The notes: generated from the sequence alone by a model not told the origin. A stretch of DNA of 64,000 nucleotides from Chroococcidiopsidaceae cyanobacterium YX2bin18 (GCA_030446505.1 JAUJND010000005.1:1-64000), one strand, 5' to 3'; shown: positions 17,873-27,988, counted from the stretch's first letter. Numbers and translations: made by a program.

Positions 17873-18715
17873 ATGAAAAAATTAATTAAAGGTTTGGGGG
17901 AGTTCAAAAACAACTACTTCTCCACTCACCTGGAATTGTTTGAACAACTTGCTCATGGGCAAAAGCCTAGAGTATTGTTTATTACTTGTTCGGATTCTAG
18001 GATTGACCCTAACTTAATTACTCAAACTGAAGTGGGAGAACTGTTCGTTATTCGTAATGCAGGTAATATTATTCCTCCCTTTAAAGCAGCTAATGGTGGC
18101 GAAGGGGCAACTTTGGAGTATGCTGTTCATGCCTTGGGCATTGAGCAAATTGTAATCTGCGGTCATTCTCACTGCGGTGCAATGAAAGGACTACTGCAAT
18201 TGAATAAGCTGCAAGAAGAAATGCCACTTGTTTATGACTGGCTGCAACACGCTGAAGCTACCCGACGGCTGGTAAAAGACAACTACAGCAACTATTCGGG
18301 AGAGGAACTGCTAGAGATTACAATTGCTGAGAATGTGTTAACGCAAATTGAAAATCTTAAAACTTATCCTGTTATCCACTCGAAGCTGCATCAAGGTAAA
18401 CTTCAGATTTATGGATGGATTTATCACATAGAAACTGGTGAGATACTGGCATACGACCCCGAAACCCATGCCTACGTAGCTCCCCAAAGCCAACTAATTA
18501 ATTTTAAATCTCAACAGCCACCAACTCCAAGTCAATTTGCTAGCACGAGCGCTCCTCTAGTCGCGTGTGAAGTACCCCAGCGCCACGCCCAACCAGCAAT
18601 CACCAAAGACAAGGGAAAGGGAAATGGTGTTTCTGCCGATGCGCTGCCACCATTATGGCTCTCACCAGAGCAGCAAGAGCGGATTTACCGGGGTTCTAGT
18701 GAGCGTAGCCATTAA
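17873..18715 (+). CDS. ccaA: Beta-carbonic anhydrase, carboxysomal type
   Basis: The zinc ligands sit at the positions known for Synechocystis CcaA: Cys39 in CSDSR, then His98 and Cys101 in HSHCGAM. Asp41-Ser-Arg43 forms the catalytic dyad region. At 280 residues the protein has the long C-terminal extension (from about residue 205, Pro/Ser/Thr-rich) of carboxysomal beta-CAs, ending in a conserved-looking peptide LSPEQQERIYRG that probably docks to the shell scaffold. It dehydrates bicarbonate to CO2 for Rubisco inside the carboxysome. It is not next to other ccm genes here; IS remnants lie directly upstream. Confidence 0.92.
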   Translation: MKKLIKGLGEFKNNYFSTHLELFEQLAHGQKPRVLFITCSDSRIDPNLITQTEVGELFVIRNAGNIIPPFKAANGGEGATLEYAVHALGIEQIVICGHSHCGAMKGLLQLNKLQEEMPLVYDWLQHAEATRRLVKDNYSNYSGEELLEITIAENVLTQIENLKTYPVIHSKLHQGKLQIYGWIYHIETGEILAYDPETHAYVAPQSQLINFKSQQPPTPSQFASTSAPLVACEVPQRHAQPAITKDKGKGNGVSADALPPLWLSPEQQERIYRGSSERSH

Positions 18716-18852
18716 AAGTGCGATCGCTAACAAACACCTAGCTTCCAGCATTCGTTATGAAGTTCCCAAGCAAGTAGGCTGAGGAAAACGGCAACATTTT
18801 CACGCGCTGCAAGTAGTCGAATGCACTGATTATGGGGACACAGACTCCCTAA

Positions 18853-19239
18853 TCAGTCCATTGCATTCCAGATGATCTTGGTGTCAGTGAATTGCCGGAA
18901 CCGAGACACCTTGCCGTCACAAATATCGTATACATGGGCTGCGGGAGAGCGGAACGACTTGCTGGACACGCGATGGCGACCCGCATAGCTGCCGATAACG
19001 ATGATTGTCTCCCCCGCATCTAGGTACTGCTCTATGTCAAATGACCACGACTCCCAGTCGTTATTGAACGCTTTGAAGACCCCTTCGACCACTGCTTCTG
19101 CCCCTCGATGCGTCGCACCTCGCGGGAAGCTTTCGATCTGAATCCACTCTAGGTCAGGGGTGCAGATACGTAGAAAAGCATCATAATCCTTCTCGCGGAA
19201 AGCCCTGTATAATTCTTGGATAACCTCAAGATTCGTCAT
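18853..19239 (-). CDS. NTF2-like/SnoaL-type protein
   Basis: This 128-residue protein has the ketosteroid-isomerase-like layout: an N-terminal helix (MTNLEVIQELYRAFREKDYDAFL), the conserved turn CTPDLEWIQIESFPRGATHRG, then beta strands ending VYDICDGKVSRFRQFTD. The closest named group is the SnoaL-like or nuclear-transport-factor-2 family, which includes enzymes and small binding proteins. No specific reaction can be assigned. It is probably cytoplasmic. It lies upstream of the aldolase gene's stop in the same direction, 83 bp away, which is weak evidence for co-transcription. Confidence 0.75.
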   Translation of the reverse strand: MTNLEVIQELYRAFREKDYDAFLRICTPDLEWIQIESFPRGATHRGAEAVVEGVFKAFNNDWESWSFDIEQYLDAGETIIVIGSYAGRHRVSSKSFRSPAAHVYDICDGKVSRFRQFTDTKIIWNAMD

Positions 19240-19322
19240 ATATTACCTCAGAGTTAATCCTGTTCCGTGCCTCTTAACTCATTAAGCAGAAAGGTGATTC
19301 GCCCATTCGGTGCAGCGAGGTG

Positions 19323-20234
19323 TTACGCGATCGCACGTCCATTATGTTCATGCGCTACTAGCCTTGCAGCATAAGGAGTCTCGTGCAAATGGGCTTTACC
19401 AACTGAACCAAACAGTTGGAGCTTTTCCATGATTACCTGCTGCATTGCGGCGATCGCTTCTGCCGCTATCTCCAATAAATCCTTTGGAGTTGCGCCACAG
19501 ATTTCATCTTTGAGTGCCTGCATATATGCCTGACGCACTTCAGTGTTGACGTTGAATTTACACACACCCAGTTGAATAGATTGAGCAATCATCGCTTCTG
19601 GCAAACCTGACGCACCGTGTAGAACTAGGGGAATATCAATCAGGCGGCAGATGCGCTCTAGACGCGCAAAGTCCAACCGAGGCGGACTTTTGTATTCACC
19701 GTGAACGTTACCAATTGTCACCGCTAGGGCATCTACTTGAGTCTGAGCCACAAATTCTAATGCTTGATCTGGATCAGTCATTTTGGCTTCCTTCTCAGCG
19801 ATCGTCAATCCATCTTCTGTGCCGCTAATTCTGCCAATTTCGGCTTCTACAACTCCTCCATAAGTGTGTGCCAGTTGAGTCATTGAGCGCGTGAATTCCA
19901 GATTTTGCTCGTAGGGCATTGGCGAACCGTCAGCCATAATTGAACGCACACCTGCTTGTAGTGATAACCGGATGTCGCGTTCCGAGGTACTGTGGTCTAG
20001 ATGGACAGCGATCGCAACATTAGCTGACTTCGCTGCTTCCAAGCAAAGCGCAACTAGGGGCAACTTGCCATATTTCACTGCACTAGGGTGTAGTTGCAGC
20101 ATTACAGGACTACGAGTTACTTCAGCAGCATTGACAACTGCTTTAACTCCTTCCAAGTTGTATACATTAAATGCACCGATCGCGTAAGCATTCCGGTGTG
20201 CAGTCTCCAAAAGTTCTTGAGTTGAACTCAACAT
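19323..20234 (-). CDS. Class II ketose-bisphosphate aldolase family protein
   Basis: I start at ATG 20234 (MLSSTQELLETAHRNAYAIG), preceded by GGGGAAG; the longer frame to 20417 adds an unrelated 61-residue leader. Landmarks of zinc-dependent aldolases are GAFNVYNLEGVKAVV, AVHLDHSTS (zinc His and catalytic Asp), SIMADGS, VEAEIGRISGTEDG, IGNVHGEY (zinc His), LVLHGASGLP (third zinc His) and CKFNVNTE. It cleaves fructose- or tagatose-type bisphosphates; the GatY/KbaY-like features make the substrate uncertain. At 303 residues the length is normal. The extra leader region holds HIP1-rich sequence and is probably untranslated. Confidence 0.83.
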   Translation of the reverse strand: MLSSTQELLETAHRNAYAIGAFNVYNLEGVKAVVNAAEVTRSPVMLQLHPSAVKYGKLPLVALCLEAAKSANVAIAVHLDHSTSERDIRLSLQAGVRSIMADGSPMPYEQNLEFTRSMTQLAHTYGGVVEAEIGRISGTEDGLTIAEKEAKMTDPDQALEFVAQTQVDALAVTIGNVHGEYKSPPRLDFARLERICRLIDIPLVLHGASGLPEAMIAQSIQLGVCKFNVNTEVRQAYMQALKDEICGATPKDLLEIAAEAIAAMQQVIMEKLQLFGSVGKAHLHETPYAARLVAHEHNGRAIA

Positions 20235-20424
20235 TATGACTTCCCCAATCAATCCTAGTGATGCTATTTCATTTTTAGTGATATTGCGGCATAGCTTACT
20301 AACGGCAGAGGGTTGGTGAATCTGAGCTTTATGCTGCATTGTTAGAGCGATCGCACTTCTAACCAAAAAGTAATCTCTTTTAGCGTCGGCGAAGCCATCG
20401 CAACATCTCCACTTCAACTACTGC

Positions 20425-21045
20425 TTACCAGCTAGTTACAGCTTCCTGAATCGCCGTATCAACCTCAGCCAAAGACTGCTCAACAGCCTTATCACCACCA
20501 CTTAGGTTATCGGCGTGCATAAACGTAATATCCGTAATCCCAACTAAGCCAAAAATAGCACGCAAAAAAGGCTCCTGAAAGTCATAGCCAGCCGCAGGAG
20601 TTCCCTGTCTATAACTACCGCCGCTAGCTGTAACAATTAGCATTTTTTTACCCTTAACTAAGCCTTGATAGCCTTGCTCGTTCACAGCAAAAGTGCGGTT
20701 GACTCGAACAATTTGGTCAATGTACGCCTTCAAGGTAGACGGCACGCTAAAGTTGTACATTGGAACACCGAAGACATAGCGATCTGCCGCTATAAACTCA
20801 TCTACTAACTCATCTGAGAGTTTAATTGCCTCATTTAGTTCCGGTGTGCGTGCTTCTGGTGGACTAAAGCTAGCAGCAATCCACGGTTCATCTACATGAG
20901 GAACTGGGTTGTGACCTAAATCTCGGTAAGTGAGTGTATCTTCAGGATGGGCAGTCTTCCAAGCTGTGATGAACTTATGCGAGAGCTTGCGTGAATAGGA
21001 GCGTTCACCACGGGGACTGGAATCTATATGGAGAATATGCGCCAT
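20425..21045 (-). CDS. azoR: FMN-dependent NADH-azoreductase
   Basis: This is a flavodoxin-like quinone/azo reductase of 206 residues. The FMN-phosphate loop is HIDSSPRGERSYSRKL, the flavin-ring motif is GVPMYNFSVPSTLKAYIDQI, and VTASGGSYRQGTP is the third contact. It reduces quinones or azo bonds with NADH and probably protects against electrophile stress. It is a full-length, homodimer-type enzyme. It is codirectional with the aldolase gene, but the intervening 190 bp and different role make an operon uncertain. Confidence 0.88.
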   Translation of the reverse strand: MAHILHIDSSPRGERSYSRKLSHKFITAWKTAHPEDTLTYRDLGHNPVPHVDEPWIAASFSPPEARTPELNEAIKLSDELVDEFIAADRYVFGVPMYNFSVPSTLKAYIDQIVRVNRTFAVNEQGYQGLVKGKKMLIVTASGGSYRQGTPAAGYDFQEPFLRAIFGLVGITDITFMHADNLSGGDKAVEQSLAEVDTAIQEAVTSW

Positions 21046-21223
21046 GAATTAATGATCCTTAAAAGCTATCATTTGACAGCGTAAGCCGAGTAAATTTACC
21101 ATTAATCCGTCTTTTGGCGTGTTTATAAAAAGAATAAATTGACTCACATCTCTTATCTAAATACAGCCAAGAGCGCTAAACAATCAGCTTTCTCAAATAT
21201 CACGTCATTAGAGGCATTAAAGA

Positions 21224-22150
21224 ATGGGATATGTTATTGCAACTGCAAATATGAAAGGTGGCGTTGGTAAAACGACCTTAAGCGTTAACTTAGCTACTTC
21301 GTTAGCTAAAGATCATGGCAAGCGGGTTCTCGTCTTTGACTTAGATACTCAAATCAGTGCCACTCTAAGTTTGATGTCTCCTACTATATTTGCTAAACAA
21401 AGAAGAGGAAAACGGACATTGAAAGAATTAATAACCCAAGTTGTTCAGCCAGAGTATCAGTCAAAAATTAGTGTTTTTGATGCTATTTTCCCCGGTATTT
21501 GTAATATTAAAAACCTAGATTTGTTGCCGGGGGATATAGAATTATATGACGAATTCGTAGTATCTGAAATGCTACATGAAAAAGCGTTCGAGGTAGATAA
21601 ATTAGATTTTGAAATAGTTTGGAATCGCTTTGAGAGAACATTGGTTAGTAAAATCTTACAACCAATTCTGGAAAACTACGATTTCATTATTTTAGATTGT
21701 GCGCCTGGGTATAATCTTATGACTCGTAGCGCTCTTGCTGCTAGCAATTTTTATATACTACCTGCTAAATCAGAACCATTATCTATTGTTGGCATTCAAC
21801 TTTTAGAAAGACGGATTGCCCAATTAAAAGAAAGTCATGCTTCTGAATGTGAACTTACTATAGAATTACTAGGAATTATATTTACAATGTCAGGAAATTT
21901 GCTAACTGGAAGATATTACAAACAAGTTATGCAACGGATAAGCGAAGATTTTGATACAGCAAAAATTTTTAAAACTCAAATACCAACTGACGTAAATGTT
22001 GCTAAGGCTGTTGATAATTTTATGCCAGTTGTTATAAATAGTCCTCAATCAGCAGGTGCTAAATCATTTACGCAGTTAACTCAAGAGTTTTTACAAAAGT
22101 TAAATGCTGTGGTGGAGACGAAGCAAAAAATAAAAGTGCCTGGTACATAA
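21224..22150 (+). CDS. ParA-family ATPase, orphan
   Basis: The deviant Walker A motif KGGVGKTTLSVNLATSLA (near residue 11), the A' motif VLVFDLDTQISATLS and Walker B FIILDCAPGYNLMT identify a ParA/MinD ATPase, which uses ATP-driven dimerisation on DNA or membrane to position cargo. At 308 residues it lacks the N-terminal HTH of plasmid type Ia ParA proteins. No parB-like gene or centromere repeats are next to it. The gene is visibly more AT-rich than azoR or ileS on either side, a sign of possible acquisition. Confidence 0.85.
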   Translation: MGYVIATANMKGGVGKTTLSVNLATSLAKDHGKRVLVFDLDTQISATLSLMSPTIFAKQRRGKRTLKELITQVVQPEYQSKISVFDAIFPGICNIKNLDLLPGDIELYDEFVVSEMLHEKAFEVDKLDFEIVWNRFERTLVSKILQPILENYDFIILDCAPGYNLMTRSALAASNFYILPAKSEPLSIVGIQLLERRIAQLKESHASECELTIELLGIIFTMSGNLLTGRYYKQVMQRISEDFDTAKIFKTQIPTDVNVAKAVDNFMPVVINSPQSAGAKSFTQLTQEFLQKLNAVVETKQKIKVPGT

Positions 22151-22162
22151 AATTTGCGGAAC

Positions 22163-22191
22163 TATAAAAACAAAGTCCGCCTGGACGGACT
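22163..22191 (-). terminator. Rho-independent terminator of ileS
   Basis: On the minus strand AGTCCG-TCCAGG-CGGACT folds into a 6-bp GC-rich stem followed by TTGTTTTT. It lies 70 bp past the ileS stop and just after the convergent parA stop. Confidence 0.7.
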
Positions 22192-22262
22192 GAGGAAAAG
22201 TTAAGTTTTTCAAACCTGTGTAGCGCCATTTATCTGAGTTCAAGTCTGGTAGGAACGAGAAA

Positions 22263-25200
22263 TTAAAATTCCCCTGCCAAAGCCGGAATACATCTTTCAC
22301 ATAATAAAGGATGCTCATCTGATTCACCCACATGAACTGAGTAGTTCCAACAGCGATCGCACTTTTCCCCATCTGCTTTAACAACACCAATTGATAATGC
22401 ATCTGACTGGTAGCTGTACTTTAATCCTTCTAGCGCTTTAAGAGAATCTACTAGTTCCACCTGAGAAGCAATAAACAAATATCTCAGTTCATCAACTCCT
22501 TGCTAAGCGATTTCGGATTAAAGCCTTGTAACATCTGACGCACCTGAGAATTTGAGACATAGAGTAACACCTTAGCTTCTAGGGAAGAACCGATAATTTT
22601 TTCTGCCCGTGCTTGCTCTAAGACTTTGTTAACCTCTGTGCGAATTTGGCGTAATTGTTGCCATGATTCAGTTAATTCTTGTTTGTGCCAATCTCCTAAC
22701 TTTACCCAGCCGGATTCAAATACCGATTTGTAGGGTGTGGGGTATGGCAGATATTGCCAGATGTCTTCGGCTGTATGACACAGAATTGGGGCGATCGCGC
22801 GTGCTAAATTTTCTAAGGCGACAAACAGTACTGTCTGACAACTACGACGACGAAATGCATTACTAGCACTGATATACAGGCGATCTTTGGCAATATCTAA
22901 ATAAAAGTTAGATAGATCCACCACACAAAAATTCTGTACCATTTGGAAAACTCGGAAGAATTGGAAGCTTTTAAACGCTTCTGTTATTTCTGTAAACACC
23001 TCCGTTATCCGGTGCAGCATATAGCGATCAAGTTCCGGCAGCAGCGAGTATGCCACTAATTCATCTGGGTTAAAGTCGTGCAAATTACCCAGTAAGAAAC
23101 GAGCCGTATTCCGAATTTTATTCCGCACATCCCCCATCTGCTTCAGGATGTTTTTACTGATGGTTACGTCTGAGGAATAATCCACCGATGATACCCACAA
23201 CCGCAGCACATCGGCTCCGTAAGGCGGCTCCTCTTTTTGATTTTTGCCCCCCACAATTACAATAGCTGGATCAATAACATTGCCCAAAGATTTACTCATC
23301 TTGCGCCCCTGCTCGTCCAGTGTAAAACCGTGAGTTAATACAGTTTTGTAGGGCGCACAGCCATTTGTTGCCACACTCGTCAACAAACTCGACTGGAACC
23401 AGCCGCGATGCTGATCTGAGCCTTCTAAGTAAATATCAGCTGGATATTGTAATTCCTGCCGCTGCTCTAACACAGCCGCCCAAGATGAGCCAGAGTCAAA
23501 CCAGACATCCATCGTGTCAGTACCTTTGCGGTAATTGCCATTGTTACGATATTGTTCTGGCAATAACTCATTAACTGACAGTGAGTACCAAGCGTCTGAG
23601 CCTTGTTCAGCAACGATCGCCTGGACATGAGCAATAGTTTCTGCTGTCATTAGGGGAACGCCTGTTTCTACGTCGTAAAACACCGGAATTGGCACACCCC
23701 AGCTGCGCTGACGGGAAATGCACCAATCAGAACGCTCAGATACCATTGGGGTGATCCGGTTTTCGCCGTATCGCGGAATCCAGTTAACGGATGCGATCGC
23801 CCTCAGCGCATCTTCCCTAAATCCCTCCACTGAAGCAAACCACTGTTCCGTAGCCCGCAAAATCACAGGTTTCTTAGTCCGCCAGTCGTAGGGATACTTG
23901 TGGACATAAGGCTCTTCCTTCAGCAAAGCTCCAGCTTGTGTAAGCGCATCAATCACCGCCTGATTGCCATCACCCAAGACATTAAACCCCGCAAATTGCC
24001 CCGCTTCTTCAGTAAAGTTGCCATTATCATCTACAGGCGACAATAGCGGCAAACCGTAGCGCTGACCTACCAAATAGTCATCCTGACCATGACCCGGAGC
24101 AGTGTGTACTAGTCCTGTACCCGACTCAGTAGTGACGTAATCACCGCCAATTACAATTGGACTCTCGCGGTCAAATAAAGGATGCCGATAGGTGGAATGT
24201 TCTAAATCCTTACCGAGTACCGTTGCTTTCACCCTTAGGTTAGTACCTAGCGTGTCCGACAATCGCTCCACTAAATCAGCCGCAACAATTAGGTATTTAG
24301 GTGACGAATGAGGAGAGGTTAATTCCTTTCCCCTTGTCTCCTTGTCTCCTTGTTCCCTTGTCTCCTTGTCTCCCTCTCCCCCAACGTGTACCACCGTATA
24401 AGTCAACTCAGGATTCACGGCAACTGCCAAATTAGCTGGAATTGTCCAGGGTGTTGTTGTCCAGATAGCTACACTCAGATTTGGTAGATATGTCTTGAGC
24501 GATGTCACAGCTGTACTAAGACTGGTCATCGGAAAAGCAACATAAAGACTACGTGAGGTATGACCTTCAGGGTACTCTAATTCCGCTTCAGCCAAGGCAG
24601 TTTTAGAACTGGGACTCCAGTAAACTGGCTTCAGACCGCGATAGATGTAGCCCTTTAATACCATCTGACCAAACACGCCAATTTGCGCCGCCTCATATTC
24701 CGGCTTCATTGTCAAATAAGGATTTTCCCAGTCGCCCCAAATACCGTAGCGTTTAAAGCTTTGGCGCTGTTCCTCCACCGCCTTAAGAGCAAAATCTCGT
24801 GCTTTGTGGCGGAGTCCCAAGGGTGTGAGTGAGGCGCGATCGCTCTGCTTCATGCCTTGGATAACTTTCAGTTCAATCGGCAAACCATGACAATCCCAAC
24901 CAGGCACATAACGCACCTTACGCCCTTGCAGCATTTGGAAACGATTAATAATATCTTTAAGGATTTTATTTAGGGCGTGACCAATGTGCAATGAACCATT
25001 AGCGTAGGGTGGACCGTCATGCAAAACAAATAACTGTCCCGGATTGTTCTGCGACAGGTGATTGTAAATTTGGTTGTCTGCCCAAAACTTTTGCAGTTCT
25101 GGTTCGCGCTTAATAGCGTTTGCCCGCATATCAAACTTGGTCTTGGGCAGATTAACGGTGTCTTTGTAAGCAGCGGGCGCGGAGGTGTCCTCCGCGACTT

Positions 25201-25267
25201 TAGCTGTGTAAGAAACGGGCGGCAAGGATTCCTGCCCGACATTATCGTAGCTTCCTGGTTCTGTCAT
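22263..25267 (-). CDS. ileS: Isoleucyl-tRNA synthetase, frameshifted before its zinc finger
   Basis: Class I synthetase charging tRNA-Ile. The HIGH motif is in [14 protein letters not shown] and the KMSKS motif is in [13 protein letters not shown]; the CP1 editing domain lies between. The first frame (25267 down to 22484, 927 residues) ends in SLSKELMN. One base out of phase the sense continues as [18 protein letters not shown] and the C-terminal zinc finger CDRCWNYS...LLCERC, stopping at 22263. So a single-base lesion near 22490 cuts off the zinc finger, which is important in bacterial IleS. A low-complexity insert ([18 protein letters not shown], residues about 294-321) is encoded by 8-bp tandem repeats. 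Because ileS is essential, the lesion may be a sequencing error. Confidence 0.92.
24332..24371. repeat. 8-bp tandem repeat CCTTGTCT x5 inside ileS
   Basis: Five units start at 24332, 24340, 24348 (variant CCTTGTTC), 24356 and 24364. This is a short tandemly repeated repeat of the kind usual in cyanobacterial intergenic DNA, but here it is translated. Confidence 0.85.
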
Positions 25268-25415
25268 CCAATGCCGAAAATTATAAAGTTATGTTCTGAA
25301 AAAGTGTTTCCATGATTATCTCTCGAAACACTTTACTGCTTGCAACTATTATGAGTGAGAATCCCTTAGCTATTCAACCTAGAAACTCAATCAAATTAAA
25401 TTTAATTTGCTACTG

Positions 25416-26264
25416 TCAACTAGGTGAAGGATTTTCTGGTGTTTCTGGTTCTGGTGGTGAAGCTTCTATATGCTTTTCTTCAGCGTCGCGGATAGCAGCT
25501 TCTACAATTTCTGGCTCTGGTGGGTGAGGTCGCATCGGTTCAGCAACGGTATCTTCATCTCCTTTAGCCAAAGTAGTTTCGACGGCTAAGGCGATCGCTT
25601 CTTCTTCAGTCAATGCTGGCTCAATTACATCATCTAACTCTGAAACCACATCAGGAGTAATTGGAGTAGCTGCTCCAATTTGGGTATCTAATTTACTAGC
25701 TTCTGGCGGATTGGCTTGAGTTATTTCTGAGCCGCTCTCGGTTGCCGCTGTAGCAGGGATATCTGCTGGTTGTGGTATAGGACTAGGACTACGGTTGTCA
25801 ATAATCTGAACCCTTGAGCTAATGTCATTCGTTTGAGATGCTGGGGAGGTTGGCGTAGCAGCACTTAGATTTTGCTGAAGCCGATCTTTGGCAGCAGTAG
25901 CGCTGCCACCAACGCGCTTGCCGATTTGAGAAATCTTATTAAAAAAGGGCAAATTAGACACTTTTGCTGTAATATTCTTCACCTCCTCAGTGCTGGGTAG
26001 TGGCTGAGAAGATTGTAGGGTTTGCCGCCGTAACGAAAGTGTTTGCCCCACTGACCAACCTAATAAAGCAACACCAGCTACTTGACCCAGCAAAAGACTT
26101 CCAGTAATGCGTCCAGCACACACCCACAAGACTAAGGCATAAAATAGCCCCACTCCACTCCAGATAAAGTCATTTTTCCGGTGTACTTCTGGGAAAAAGA
26201 AAGCCGCGATGTAAAGGGCTAAGCTACCAAGACCGACCGCCAACGCCAAGACATATGCCAGCAT
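25416..26264 (-). CDS. Ycf66-family membrane protein
   Basis: The N-terminal third is Ycf66: three hydrophobic segments (MLAYVLALAVGLGSLALYIAAFFF, FIWSGVGLFYALVLWVCAGR, LLLGQVAGVALLGWSVGQTL) with the conserved FPEVHRKNDFIWSGVG loop. Ycf66 is found in cyanobacteria and some plastids; its function is not known. The remaining about 190 residues are Pro/Glu/Ala-rich and probably disordered (PEPEIVEAAIRDAEE, PEPETPENPSPS). AGGAG stands about 10 bases before the ATG at 26264. It lies upstream of ileS in the same direction, about 150 bp away. Confidence 0.87.
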   Translation of the reverse strand: MLAYVLALAVGLGSLALYIAAFFFPEVHRKNDFIWSGVGLFYALVLWVCAGRITGSLLLGQVAGVALLGWSVGQTLSLRRQTLQSSQPLPSTEEVKNITAKVSNLPFFNKISQIGKRVGGSATAAKDRLQQNLSAATPTSPASQTNDISSRVQIIDNRSPSPIPQPADIPATAATESGSEITQANPPEASKLDTQIGAATPITPDVVSELDDVIEPALTEEEAIALAVETTLAKGDEDTVAEPMRPHPPEPEIVEAAIRDAEEKHIEASPPEPETPENPSPS

Positions 26265-26477
26265 CTTGTGGGTACTCCTTACTGTGTGATAAGACTAGAT
26301 ATTTCAATTTTGCAATCTTATTGTTGAGTTAGATACAAACCAAAATTAATTAGCTGTTTACAACTGACAGATGTACTCCAACAGACCGACTCTTAATCTC
26401 TTTTTTACAGAAGACTTAGGAGATCGGGCTACCCTGAAGGGGCGACCCTTCCTTAAGTGCATTGAGGATTAGAATTT

Positions 26478-27947
26478 ATGACACAGAGCTTTGGTTTGAT
26501 TGGTTTAGCAGTCATGGGTGAGAACTTGGCGCTAAATATTGAGCGTAATGGTTTTCCAATCACAGTTTACAATCGTACCCCGGAAAAAACAGAAGCCTTC
26601 ATGGTTCAGCGGGCGCACGGTAAGCAAGTGAAAGCCGCCTATTCTATTCAAGACTTTGTTGCTTCCCTAGAGCGACCCCGCAAAATCATGATTATGGTGA
26701 AAGCTGGTGCGCCAGTTGATGCGGTGATCGCTCAGCTTACGCCACTCCTAGAACCTGGTGACATCATTATTGACGGTGGTAATTCTTTCCATGAAGATAC
26801 TGCCCGTCGCACCCGCGAATTAACGGCAAAGGATTTAAATTTCGTCGGTATGGGCGTGAGTGGTGGCGAAGAAGGGGCATTGAATGGACCTAGCCTCATG
26901 CCTGGAGGAACAAAAGCTGCCTACGAGAACCTAGAGCCAATTCTGACCAAAATTGCGGCTCAGGTGGACGATGGACCCTGCGTTACATATGTTGGTCCTG
27001 GTGGTGCAGGCCACTTCGTCAAAATGGTTCACAACGGCATTGAGTATGGCGATATGCAGTTGATTGCCGAAGCCTACGATCTGCTCAAAAATGCCTTGGG
27101 GCTTGATCATACTCAGTTACATCAAGTTTTTGCCGAGTGGAATACCACTGAAGAACTTGATTCCTATTTGATTGAAATTACTGCCGATATTTTTAACTAC
27201 ATCGACCCGGATACTAGTCTTCCTCTGGTAGATGTAATTCTTGATGCAGCAGGACAAAAGGGAACGGGACGTTGGACAGTAGCAGCTGCTTTTGATTTGG
27301 CTGTACCAATTCCGACAATGACTGCGGCAGTTAATGCCCGTGTTGTGTCCTTCTACAAGCAAGAGCGCGTGGCAGCCTCTAAAATTCTCACAGGTCCTAC
27401 CGGGAAATATGAGGGCGATTCCCTGCGGGATAGCTCCGCTTCACGCACTGCTTTTATTAATAAAATCCGCGATGCGCTCTATTGCTCCAAAATCTGCTCC
27501 TACGCTCAAGGTATGGCGCTTTTGAGTGCCGCATCCAAAGCGTATCATTACGATCTCAATTTGAGTGAATGTGCGCGAATTTGGAAAGGCGGTTGCATTA
27601 TCCGCGCTAGGTTCCTAGATAAGATTAAAGATGCCTTCAACCAAGATCCTCAGCTGCCGAATCTTCTCATAGCACCTGAATTTAAGCAGTCGATATTGGA
27701 TAAGCAGACCGCTTGGCGCGAGGTGATAGCAGAGGCGGCAAAGCTAGGTATTCCGATTCCAGCTTTTAGTACCTCTTTAGCTTACTTTGACAGCTACCGC
27801 CGCGAACAACTGCCCCAAAACCTTACTCAAGCCCAGCGTGACTACTTCGGCGCTCACACCTACGAACGCACTGACAAACCTGGTGTCTTCCACACTGAAT
27901 GGACACCAGCTGCTGAAGACTCGCTCCAAACAGGTTCAACAGATTAG
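26478..27947 (+). CDS. gnd: 6-phosphogluconate dehydrogenase, decarboxylating
   Basis: Oxidative pentose-phosphate enzyme converting 6-phosphogluconate and NADP+ to ribulose 5-phosphate, CO2 and NADPH. The NADP-binding start is FGLIGLAVMGENLALNIERNG with YNRTPEK after the second strand. The substrate motifs are GVSGGEEGALNGPSLMPGG, GGAGHFVKMVHNGIEYGDMQ (catalytic Lys and Glu) and GQKGTGRW. The C-terminal half is all-helical, and DYFGAHTYERTD marks the tail. At 489 residues it is intact, with GAGGATTAG upstream as ribosome-binding site. In cyanobacteria it supplies NADPH in the dark. Confidence 0.95.
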   Translation: MTQSFGLIGLAVMGENLALNIERNGFPITVYNRTPEKTEAFMVQRAHGKQVKAAYSIQDFVASLERPRKIMIMVKAGAPVDAVIAQLTPLLEPGDIIIDGGNSFHEDTARRTRELTAKDLNFVGMGVSGGEEGALNGPSLMPGGTKAAYENLEPILTKIAAQVDDGPCVTYVGPGGAGHFVKMVHNGIEYGDMQLIAEAYDLLKNALGLDHTQLHQVFAEWNTTEELDSYLIEITADIFNYIDPDTSLPLVDVILDAAGQKGTGRWTVAAAFDLAVPIPTMTAAVNARVVSFYKQERVAASKILTGPTGKYEGDSLRDSSASRTAFINKIRDALYCSKICSYAQGMALLSAASKAYHYDLNLSECARIWKGGCIIRARFLDKIKDAFNQDPQLPNLLIAPEFKQSILDKQTAWREVIAEAAKLGIPIPAFSTSLAYFDSYRREQLPQNLTQAQRDYFGAHTYERTDKPGVFHTEWTPAAEDSLQTGSTD

Positions 27948-27988
27948 AAATTAGGGGCTAGGGGTGAGGAGACAGAATATTTAATTCC

